From the NCBI GenBank assembly GCA_933822405.4, contig CAKOGP040001869.1, forward strand, positions 888,816-952,815: a DNA stretch of 64,000 nucleotides, in the 5' to 3' direction. The DNA comes from Cylindrotheca closterium. Lineage: Eukaryota; Bacillariophyta; Bacillariophyceae; Bacillariales; Bacillariaceae. Below the pieces are notes generated by a model. It did no database searches. It was not told the origin of the DNA and saw only the letters and a list, made by a program, of their open reading frames with translations. Made by a program: the position numbers and the translations under genes. This document shows, in pieces, positions 18,065 through 27,600 of this stretch; position 1 is the first letter of the stretch; the number at the start of each line of letters is the position of its first letter.

Positions 18065-20632
18065 ATTTGCATGGGAACCGAAAAATGGTCTTCGTGACTC
18101 ATAGTGAATCTTCATTTTTTGCCATGATGAAGAATGCCAAACGTCATATGATACCCCTTGGCTTTTAAAACTAGTGTACATGTCCAAATTGTATCAAACT
18201 ATACGTACTCAATTTGCAAAAACTAAGGCTTCCGAGGCTAAGTGCGATAATTACTCACAGAAGATGTCGAATTCTTTCTGACAATGATGATGTCAGCCAT
18301 TCACTTTTACTATAAAGCTGGATTTCAAGCATATCTAGAGTGCGGTGTGTGTAGAAAGAAAGCCGATGAGAAACATTCTCATTGAACGTCCCCAATGGCT
18401 TTCAATCAGGAGATTCGCCTTTCATTCTACCGCCAGGATACCAGTGTATTGATTGTTGAAATACTGCTGAAATATGATTTCTATTTCTACACCGCCGATG
18501 ATGCCTTCTGCAGTTATCGCAAAGAACCCTCATTCTGCAGATGTTTGTTGATTGTTGATACTCTCTTCATGGGCAATTCAGTGATGCACACGCAATTCAG
18601 GCCAGGAATACAACTGCAGGTTGATTATTTTGCCATCAGTTTCAGAAGCATTCTTTTCTGCAGATGCAACTTTCCATTGCTCAACAAGATACAGTTGTCA
18701 TAAAATAATCGATATTGCCTCCTATTCCACATGATGTTGTTGATTGTCGAGATATGTACCTCTGTCGTGTTCCTATTATTCCAAATGTTGCGATGAGCAA
18801 ATGTGATGGAGTCCTCTGTCCAAGCTGATTCCCCAGCCAAAATTCTCCGATCGCGCAGCGGTTTTCATCGAGGTCCTATCTCAGTTTGATCAGTCAATAT
18901 TCGTAAATCATCCAAATGGGAGATAATAATCTCATCCTCGGCATAGAATCACCTTGCCAATTCCTTCCTTCCGCCGATCGATCGTGCATTCCAGTAATGA
19001 TAATGGTTTCAATCCGCAAATGCACTTGCGACATTGCATCCACTCATGAAATGCAATCGTGCATTATTTTGCCGGAAGTGCTTTCAGTCAGGAAATGTAT
19101 TTGCATCTTGACATTGGAATTCCGATCTTGTAGAATCATTACCTCGGATTTTCATCAATCTTGATCTAGTTGACAAAGAAGCAATGCGAAATGAGCGGCA
19201 AATCTTGACATCTTTGTCTGAGTGAATCTGGATGAAACAAAGGACTTGAAGTTGATGGACTTGCAAAGGAGAAAGGCCATCGTCATCAGTAGGTCCATGC
19301 GGAACCACAGTCATCGAGCACGAGCTACACTCGGAGACGGGTTCCCATAACAGCGCAACAGTGTATTTAGTCTTGAGAGCAAGGTTGCAACGGATCGTGA
19401 TCAATCGTATATTGTTTTCCGTTCACGATTGGCTTTTGACTCGGCCTGCGCACGCGAGCGTAGAGGCGTGACACTCCAGCCGACCCATTCGACTTTCGAA
19501 AGCGAAAAGCGAACCTCTGTCGACGGCTTCAAATGAAAACGGCCACCACAAACCTCAAGTTGGGGTACACGTGTACGATGCTGGTTTCGCAACAATCAGA
19601 TGGTTTACTACCGAAGCAACCTCCTGAATGAATGGAACAATAGTAAACAATAAAGCTAATAGTAACTAATGCTAACTTTGTGTATCGAAATTTGAATGAT
19701 GTTAAAAAATTCAAGCTACTTGCTGTTGCTGCTGCGATGACTACTGTATTTTTGCATTCAACTATGGTCTCCTCCAGCCAGCCAGGTTCGTGGGACCCTG
19801 AACCATACCTAGCAGTGCCATCGCAGAATAGCTAATCAATCCTAGCGAGGTTCGTTGATTGTTGCAGTGAGATCTTCCTGTCACGGTGGTCGGCAATGGG
19901 CCCACTCGGTTAATTCTTTATTGTTGTCAGCAGATCATATATAATTTGCCGCCATCACCTATACCAGTCAAGACTGCATTCGATCTTTAGCTAGGATGAT
20001 AGTTCACTCGTGGATCATACTTGGTGTCTAGCTATTGGTATGTTGCCTCTTTCAATTTCTTATTTTATCCCGTCCCGTCCATGATATGGCAACGTTCTCG
20101 TCTAAATGTTTCTGCATGGTCACCTTCTGGTATTGGTCTTGCAAACCCATCAGGCCGAGTTCTGGTTATTATGATGTGCGAAACGCCTTCGACAAAGAAA
20201 ATGTGAGAAGAAAACAATCTTGTTGAGCTTGTCGGCAACGGAAACTAAGTCGGGCAAAGAAAATTCATGGCATGTCACACAAGGAGTAGATATGTCACAT
20301 TACATCCGTTGACAGACCTGCAGGCGCTTGAAATTTTCATCCTGTTGAAGGACAGAAAATTTTCTACGATGTTTTTGGTACTTGAGTGGGAGAACACTGA
20401 CGTCGAGAAACCCCAAAACGGGATTCCTCTCCGTTGCACGTGCCAAAGAGGCGGGTTTTGGTATTGTGACATTTCGAAATTATTAGTTAGGGTTGGAAAC
20501 GTATTGCCACCACAGTGAATCCCGAGAATGGAAACTTGGTAGAATCGGATCAGGATTTGCCATCCGAAGACCACACTCCAAACTGTCACAATATTCTCAC
20601 AAGCAAAAACTTGCACATCAAACGCACCTAAA
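18065..20632. other. Long intergenic stretch, no supported gene
   Basis: The first about 330 bp are the diverged 3' flank of the FMN reductase duplication. A 102-codon ORF from an ATG at 18395 starts within that flank, but its ATG is not preserved in the other copy and it has no recognisable features. A TATA-like CATATATAATTT lies near 19937 without an evident gene behind it. The rest shows only short, broken ORFs. The promoter of the silaffin-like gene at 20633 must lie in the last few hundred bases. Confidence 0.5.
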
Positions 20633-21496
20633 ATGTACTCTATCAAGCAAATCTTCCTTGTCCTTTCCCTCATCTCTTTGGCTTCTGCCAAGAAGGGAGT
20701 CTCCACTCGTAAGGCCGTCGAGGTCGAGGCACACAGAGGCCTCAAGAAGAGCAGTTCTTCCAAGAAGAGCGGCAGTTCAGGTGGCTTTGTCGCCCCCAAT
20801 CGTGGTGGAACCGGAGGCATCGTCGGTGGAAGCGTTTCCGGCGGAGGTGGAGTCAACCGTGACGGAACCCCCGCTGGAACTTTGCTCCAGCCTCCCGGCA
20901 AGCCATGTGTGCCATTTGAGGATGCCAGCAAGTTTCTCAGTGCTGAATACCCAGGTGATGCTCAGTGTCGTACCGCAGATGCCCCCATGGGAGCCACTTC
21001 TGCCTGTTGCCGTGTGTTCTCCTTCACGGATGCTAACGGACCACAAAGGTGGTTGCTTTACGACACGAACAACCAGTACAGAGATCTTTTGGTAAGTCTC
21101 TCACCGGAACCATTTTCCTTAATTTGTCGTTTGAACCACGAATGGATGCTCACACATTTCCTCTGTCTTCCAATCCTACAGTGCGTCTGTAACGCAAACA
21201 CCGGCGCTGCAAGCAACCCCGTCATCAGCGTCCCAACTGGTGGTGACAGAGGAGGTGCTATTGCTCCTCCTGTAGCGTCTCCTATTTCTGTCCCTGTATC
21301 TGCTCCTGTAGTCCCACCAACACCACCAGGTCGTTCCGTCTGCGAAAACCCCAACCCAACCCAACTTGATCTCCAAAGCCGACCTGGTATGACTGCTTGC
21401 GTGTCCAGTGATACTTGCGGAAGCGGCAGATGCTGTTCAAGCAACACCTGTGTCTGTATGCCACAAAGCTTCCTTGGAAACGCTTACTGTGCTTAA
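20633..21496 (+). CDS. Silaffin-like secreted Lys/Ser- and Cys-rich protein, copy 1, one in-frame intron
   Basis: Exons 20633-21091 and 21182-21496 are joined across a 90-bp GT-AG intron, giving 257 residues. The intron contains no stop and is a multiple of three, so it can also be read through; the matching intron in copy 2 identifies it. Residues 1-19 are a signal peptide. A short propeptide ends at an RxL site (R35-G36-L37), immediately followed by KKSSSSKKSGSSGG, close in character to the KxxK/Ser-rich units of diatom silaffins, which are cut after RxL. A globular Cys-containing region (CVPF, CRTAD, CCRVF) leads into CVCNANTG, a Pro/Val/Ala linker and a C-terminal knot-like module C-x5-C-x4-CC-x4-C-x-C. 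A cell-wall or silica-associated role is inferred. Confidence 0.75.
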   Translation: MYSIKQIFLVLSLISLASAKKGVSTRKAVEVEAHRGLKKSSSSKKSGSSGGFVAPNRGGTGGIVGGSVSGGGGVNRDGTPAGTLLQPPGKPCVPFEDASKFLSAEYPGDAQCRTADAPMGATSACCRVFSFTDANGPQRWLLYDTNNQYRDLLVSLSPEPFSLICRLNHEWMLTHFLCLPILQCVCNANTGAASNPVISVPTGGDRGGAIAPPVASPISVPVSAPVVPPTPPGRSVCENPNPTQLDLQSRPGMTACVSSDTCGSGRCCSSNTCVCMPQSFLGNAYCA

Positions 21497-21605
21497 GTAT
21501 TTCTTCAACAAGAAGACTATCGCCACAAACAGATGCGCGTCTGTTGACCCCCTGAGTTTTGGAAAGAGCCGAGCCAAACTGTATTTTGCTCTGTGATGAC
21601 CCAAA

Positions 21606-21630
21606 CATCCTGAATTATAGAATAGATGTT
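21606..21630 (+). repeat. 25-bp 3' UTR element, identical to 24071-24095
   Basis: The same 25 bases (beginning CATCCTGAATTATAG, ending ATAGATGTT) occur about 110 bp after the stop of copy 1 and 75 bp after the stop of copy 2, while the flanking UTR sequence has diverged. This may be a polyadenylation or RNA-stability element, or simply a less diverged remnant of the duplication. Confidence 0.7.
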
Positions 21631-22747
21631 TTCATAGGAAAAAAGTAAATCGAGAATGACTACCTAAACAATTTACATATTTAAAAAGCAAACAAGTAAA
21701 CAAATTGATGCAAGCAGTAGAATGTATTCCTTTTCCACTTCATTTTTCTCTTCAAGTCTGTTGTGGTTCAAATAATATTAGTTTGGTTTCTGCCGGTACG
21801 ACAACACCCACAAGTGTATCAATCGCTTTGCGTTCAGACTTGTTCGGTAGACACACCAGAACGACCCTACAATCTGACGTCCAACAATGGCAATGGTACC
21901 AGGTACCCGTATGGTACAATACGATCATGAGTATCCAAGACCACCACTGGCACACGGTCTAGTGGTTTCAGTCAGTCGGCATTCTTAATGCTAGAAAGGA
22001 AGGGCTAGTGAATATCAGTCTACTAAGTTGTGTTGATTGTATTATTTCTACCTTTGTACTGCTCGTTCAAACATGCCCTTGGGGACTATCATGGCAGAGG
22101 ATAAATCGAGCTAGTTAAATTCTTCATAAAATAGGTTGATTGTTGAGGAAAGGACTTCCGTTCGGCTCTGGTTCTGAGTTGCAGCACCTTTGTCAGGAAG
22201 ATTGGCCCATTCGGTGATTTCTATTAGTATGCAGCACCTCGCATGTCTCCAGACTCGTTGACCTATATCTAACTCTTATGCTGGGTAATGCGTTGAACGA
22301 AATGCAAAAAATAGTCTTAATGAGAGGAGTGTTGAGTACACGTCTGAGCCGGAAGTCAATGCACCCGAATTGCTTCAGATGTTGTCGGTATTTCTCTCAA
22401 GGTTCCGCGACGTTCACTGAGAAAATCATTCAAAAGCTTCAATTTCATCAGTCATTATTGGTTATCCAAGTAACAAACAACAAATTCCAAAACATTCATC
22501 CTGATAACGCAAATTTTGTCGGCAACCCTCAAAAGGAAGGCTCGAACGGCATCTCATTCGTTTCCATGAACCATATGATTGAAGAAGCATTGACATTGCC
22601 GGACAACCACTTGTTGGCGTACTCGATCAGATTCACCATCGTCATCAGATTGCTCTGGACTTGCTTCTGATCTTTCTCAGATTTGCGCCCACAAGATTCA
22701 ACTGGATTTAAAAGTTCGACCAGATTTTTCTATTGGTAGATTGGACT

Positions 22748-22782
22748 GGTGTCACACCCTCCCTTGGTCACACCACTGGTGT
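22748..22782. promoter_or_regulatory. Two adjacent dyads upstream of the silaffin-like copy 2
   Basis: GGTGTCACACC (22748-22758) and ACACCACTGGTGT (22770-22782) are both inverted repeats built from the same half-site GGTGT/ACACC around a single central base. They lie about 60-90 bp before a TATA box. Binding by a dimeric transcription factor is an inference. Confidence 0.4.
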
Positions 22783-22840
22783 CGTGCGGACAGATAAATT
22801 TTTCAATTTTTCTATGTGTGGTGCAGGGCAGTCACCCTGG

Positions 22841-22850
22841 ATATAAATAC
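22841..22850 (+). promoter_or_regulatory. TATA box of silaffin-like copy 2
   Basis: ATATAAATAC lies 165 bp before the ATG at 23015, in the only good TATA context of this upstream region. A start site about 30 bp further downstream would give a 5' UTR of about 130 bases. Confidence 0.4.
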
Positions 22851-23014
22851 CTAGAGATGGCACGCGTGAGGTCCATCAATTGAAATTCAAACCTTGATAT
22901 TCGAAAAACATGATTGGAGTTTCGAAAGATTTTAAGAAAACCCGAAGTCACACAAACCATCATAAAAAATCAAACTGTGAGACTCATTCAACACATTCAA
23001 ACATCTAATACACA

Positions 23015-23997
23015 ATGTTGTCTATGAAGCAAATCTTCCTTCTCCTTTCCCTCCTCTCTCTGGCCTCTGCTGCCGAGAAGGGAGTTTCCGCTCGCAGGCC
23101 TAACGCTGATGCTGAGACACACAGAGGCCTCAAGAAGAGCAAGAGCAGCAGCTCAAAGAAGAGCAGCAGTTCGGGTGGCTTTGTCGCCCCCAATCGAGGT
23201 GGTGGAAATGGAGGCATCGTCGGAGGAAGCGTTGGCGGCGGAGATGGAATCAACCGCGACGGCAGTCCTGTTGGAGCTTTGATCCAGCCTGCTGGCAAGG
23301 AATGTGTTCCATTCGACGATGCCCGAAAGTGGCTCACCGCTGAATACCCAGGTGATGCTCAATGCCGTACTCCAGATGCCGCAATGGGAGCCACTACTGC
23401 CTGTTGTCGTGTGTTCTCCTTCACGGATGCCAACGGACCACAAAAGTGGTTGCTTTACGACACGAACAACCAGTACAGAGATCTTATGGTAAGCTGCTCG
23501 GAACACTTCCCTGAATATGTCTTTTGGACCACGAATGGATGCTCACTCACATCGTTTGTTTCTTCCAACTATAACAGTGCGTCTGTAACGCAAACACCGG
23601 TAACTTCACACCTGGCGGCGGTCCCTCCAACAACCCCGTCATTCCCAATGTTCCAGGTACTGACACCACTGACAGAACCGATGGACTCGGCGGTGGTATC
23701 GCTCCACCCACGCCTGCCATTCCCGTAACTCCACCCACTGCCACTCCTCCTGTAGCAGCTCCAGTTGCTCCGCCAGTAGCAGCCCCAGTTGCACCCCCTA
23801 CTAGTCCTGCTGTGCCACCAGGTCCGGAAGGCGTCTGTGACAACCCAAGCAAAACACAACTTGCTCTTCAACAGTCTCCCTACATGGTTCCATGTGAGGA
23901 CAGCAGCCCGTGTGGAGATAACAAGTGTTGTTTCAGCAATTACTGCGTCTGCTGGCCAGTTTCACAGCTTGTTCCAGGCACCTCGTACTGTCTCTAA
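23015..23997 (+). CDS. Silaffin-like secreted Lys/Ser- and Cys-rich protein, copy 2, one intron
   Basis: Exons 23015-23488 and 23578-23997 flank an 89-bp GT-AG intron, giving 297 residues. The signal peptide is residues 1-19 or 20. An RxL site (R37-G38-L39) is followed by a KKSKSSSSKKSSSSGG block. The central region keeps the CRVFSFTDANGP..WLLYDTNNQYRDL signature shared with copy 1, then CVCNANTG. The linker is longer than in copy 1 and made of Pro/Ala/Val repeats (PPVAAPVAPPVAAPVAPP). The C-terminal module has the same Cys spacing, C-x5-C-x4-CC-x4-C-x-C. The splice site falls at the same codon as in copy 1. A role at the cell wall is inferred from secretion, RxL processing and Lys/Ser composition. 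Confidence 0.78.
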
Positions 23998-24659
23998 GTG
24001 TTAACGTCTTGAGAAAAGAAACGAGACTCTAGTCTTGGAGGATCAGCTGTGTCTTTTGCGGTTCCCAAGTCATCCTGAATTATAGAATAGATGTTATTTA
24101 CATATAGGAGTTGTCATATACTCTATCTACTTTAGAAAGCAAGTACTGTATGTTTTTTAAAAAAAAGTTGTTGCATGTTGTTTTGTAACTTTTTAAGAAC
24201 TGTATTACTGTGCAGCTTTTCCAGTGATTGCCTGCGAGCCCCTCGTTTTGGCGCCCCTTTTTGGTCATAGTGCTAGTAACCGTTAATTCAAACACCACGC
24301 ACCAGGTATTGAATCAGACATATTGTGATGTTTACACTAAAACATATCATGTGATGGATCAAGAGAGTTCTACCTCGATTAAGATTAACTCAGCACTTGA
24401 CTGTCTTACTTCGAGCCGATCGGATTCTGAAAGCTGTTGCACTCCGTTCCATTTGATCCATTGTCTCCGATTCAAACCTATGAGACTGGTTCTGGATAAC
24501 GTTCCATTATTCCACATGGAGAGATTCTTTGATGAATGTTCTCACAAAAAGGATGGCTACTCAGTCCGCCATCTTTTGGTCGGACAATGCAGTTCTTTGT
24601 TGGTCTTGAACTCTTGTTTGTCACAAGTTCAAAGATGTTGGGAGATTCTGACTAGTAGA
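23998..24659. other. Convergent intergenic region
   Basis: This 662-bp stretch lies between the converging silaffin-like copy 2 and LRR-CHAT copy 2. It contains the second copy of the 25-bp 3' UTR element (24071-24095). A 145-codon frame at 24228-24665 begins with TTG, has no ATG near its start and shows no domain, so I do not call it a gene. Confidence 0.55.
24071..24095 (+). repeat. 25-bp 3' UTR element, identical to 21606-21630
   Basis: This is the second member of the conserved 3' flank element behind the silaffin-like genes. Confidence 0.7.
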
Positions 24660-27600
24660 TCATAGTTCATAGGTTTTTGCAGATAGCCGTTGATAGCCCA
24701 TCTCGGTCATGAGTCCTGCTAACAAGGCAGCTTCATTGGGCGAAGAGGCCATGACTTGGTATTGCTTGACGGTGCAGAATTGGGCTTCTTCCACCAGGGT
24801 TTGCAATCCCATTTGGACCGTTTCGTGATAGGCCTTGCCTGTCTTGCGGGTAGTCAAGATATTCAATGCCAAGGCTTGTAAGCCGGCGTGTCTCGCGAGA
24901 ATCAAGGTGGACCGGTAACTCGATCGCAACATCATTTTGATATGATGTAAAATATCCGTGTCATCGTCGACAGCATCTTCCGAGTTGTGTGGTGAGAGTG
25001 GGCCCACGGCCAGAATCAAGCACGGAGTTCCCAGCTCGCCATACTTTTCGGGTCCCACAATAACAGCGTTACCAGTTCCACAGCGGACTGGACCGTGTCC
25101 AGTCTTTGTCACAATGGGAAGGCTTTCAATGTCATTAACCAAAGCGGGCCCTCCCTTTTCCAACAACTTGTCATGCATGGGATTTCCACCCAACGCACAG
25201 CTTTCATTGGCCCAAACCACAACGCCATTAGCAGTATAGGTAGGCTGGAAGTCATAGACTTCACCAACTTCAATCACAAAGTTGCATTTGGTACCGTCTG
25301 CGCCTTCAATAACAAAAGTCACGGCTTCATCCAAATCTTCCAACCTGACATCTTCGATCATATTCTTGATTTGCAGTTGGACTTCATCCATTCGATCGGT
25401 AGCTTCGCCTGCCGAATCTCCGTTGTTGTTTGTTCGCTCCCGGCTAATCTTCTTCTTGAGTAGCAACATCTCTTTCTTGATGTTGGCGGCTTCGTCATAA
25501 TTCTTGTTTCCAATAGCTTCGGCGAGGTCCGCCTTGAGAACCTCCTCTTCCATTTTCAATTCTTCCAAAGTTGGGAACTCTGGACGCATCTCTTCAATCT
25601 CCTCTATTATTCTATCCAAATCCAAAGCACGAAGATAATTTCGTTCCTTGATGGCGGCAGTCTGCAATCGTGTCATTTTCTCCAGAGTCTTTTCCAGAGC
25701 CCCTAGCGTCCCGACATGCACTTCGGGTATGTTGGCAATCTTGATGAGTTCGATGAAGGCTTTTTTGCTTTGGCCCTGCGCAATAGCAACGGTTGCTGCC
25801 GGGATGCCGCTCCCCATACGAGCATACAAGTCGGACCTACGTTGTGATACCACAGAGGATGGCATGGATACCCGTGTGATAAACGGTGGCTCGGCTAGTT
25901 CGGCAAATTCTGTAGCTGTGTGAGCGGCTGGACAACCACTACTCGAGATAAAGTTGGAAATGCCTCCGTACAGTTTGGCAGTGGACCGAAAGTCGAGGGG
26001 ACTGATTTCAAAGCTCGCCTCTTCTATCTTGGAACTCGATGAAATCATAGAGTTCCCAGAGAGAGCGGAAGGTGTTTCACCCCCCGACATGACCTTGATG
26101 ACCTTGGCTGCAGACGTATTCATTAAGTGGCTCAGAAAACTTTCGAAACCAGTTTGCGCACCAGCAGAAACAAAGGATATCAAGGAATCATCGACAACCA
26201 ACAGAGGCTTCATGTTCTCCATTTCAATATCTATTCGATCTCTGCATTCCATCAGGCGCTCATTCTTATCCCAGATGTCTTCTGGAGCATCCTGCAATGT
26301 AGAAACACATTGGCATAGGTCACCGTACAGAGAATCTTTCACGGGGACGACTCCAGGCATGGGAGGCAACCAGAAAACGCCATCAACACCAAAGGCTTCT
26401 GAACGTAGAATAGCATAGTCCGCCAGGGCTGCAACGACGCTTTCTTTTCCATGTCCAGGGGGTCCATTAATACGGACCATGTCTTCGGCTCGAAGAGCTT
26501 GTAGAACATCATATATGTCAACTTCACGACCCACAAAGTGTTTCGGCAGCTTGGGTAATTGTGGTTGCTTTTTCCAAAATCCAAGAGGACTTTGAGGAGG
26601 CATGCCAGCAAAGAAGACTGGAACCTTATGAAAGTTTTCCACTTCGTCCATTTCTGGCAACAAGCGAAATCTCTTTGAGAGATTTCGTTTATTGGTGGCA
26701 TGCATGGACGCGGCAACTGCCTTTTTTGCGCTTTCAAAGGCTTGAAAAAGGGTCAGATCTCGTGCCAAGGCCTGGTAAAAGGTTTGGACAAACTCAGACG
26801 CCACTGGATCCTGAAAATTGTCTTCCCGTTCACAGCAGACCACATGCTTGACACCCGCCTTGACAAACGCCTGTCCAATCGAATGCGCATGGCAAGACGA
26901 AACGAACACCGTGTGCAAATTCGAACCATTGACGGCCACTAACTTGGCAAGACCTTCATGCGGTAGAATATGCAGCGAACCAAACCCATTTTCCAACGGT
27001 ATGTAATCCGGATGTCCGTGACATGAAAAGTGAAGGACTCGATTATCCTTCTCTTGCAAGAAACTACTCAGATTGGCTGGTGTTGCCGTCTTGATGGAAA
27101 CTTCAATTGTTGAATCCACAGAAAATGAAACCGATTGGGCCACTACCATTTCTTCGTCTCGATAGTCTATCAACGGAATCCCTCGATGTGCTCCTGCTAT
27201 CTTGTCAAAGTAGGCGAGTGGAGCACTTTGAAAGATTGTCAGCCGATCTACTGGCAAATTGGGATCTCGCTTGGGGGACTTTTTGGGACTCCTCGTGCCA
27301 TTCATGGATGTTATTCCATTTCTGTCATTTCGCAATGGTGACATGGGGAATCCATCGGGTGTTATTTGCGATGGCACCGAGCTGGCAATGCTGGGTGCAT
27401 ACGAGAGCGTCCCAAATCCAACATCTCCTGACACGGCACTTTCATCTTCCGGAGGGAATTGGGGTTGTTCGGGTTGCGGTTGTTTGGGTGCCGGTCGAGC
27501 AATAGACACCCGTGGTGGAGGAGCCGATCGCACTGGTTCCATAGGATTATCTGGTTGCCGCCGCCTCTTGGCTATTCGATCGGATGCCAAAAGCAACCGC

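Larger units (their letters stand above)
21497..23014. other. Intergenic between the silaffin-like genes
   Basis: The start contains the 3' UTR of copy 1, with a 25-bp element at 21606-21630 that is repeated exactly behind copy 2. The end contains the promoter of copy 2: two dyads at 22748-22782 and a TATA box at 22841. Between them no gene is supported; a 130-codon ORF at 22278-22670 lacks recognisable features. Confidence 0.55.

Noticed and set aside
18395..18703. A 102-codon ORF starting with ATG
   Set aside because: It begins in the duplicated 3' flank of the FMN reductase genes, the ATG is not kept in the other copy, and the product has no recognisable features.
20493..21095. A 200-codon ORF overlapping the first silaffin-like exon
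   Set aside because: It is in another frame of an exon whose product has a signal peptide and a paralogue with the same splice site.
24228..24665. A 145-codon frame between the silaffin-like gene and LRR-CHAT copy 2
   Set aside because: It begins with TTG, lacks an early ATG and overlaps the 3' end of the convergent gene.
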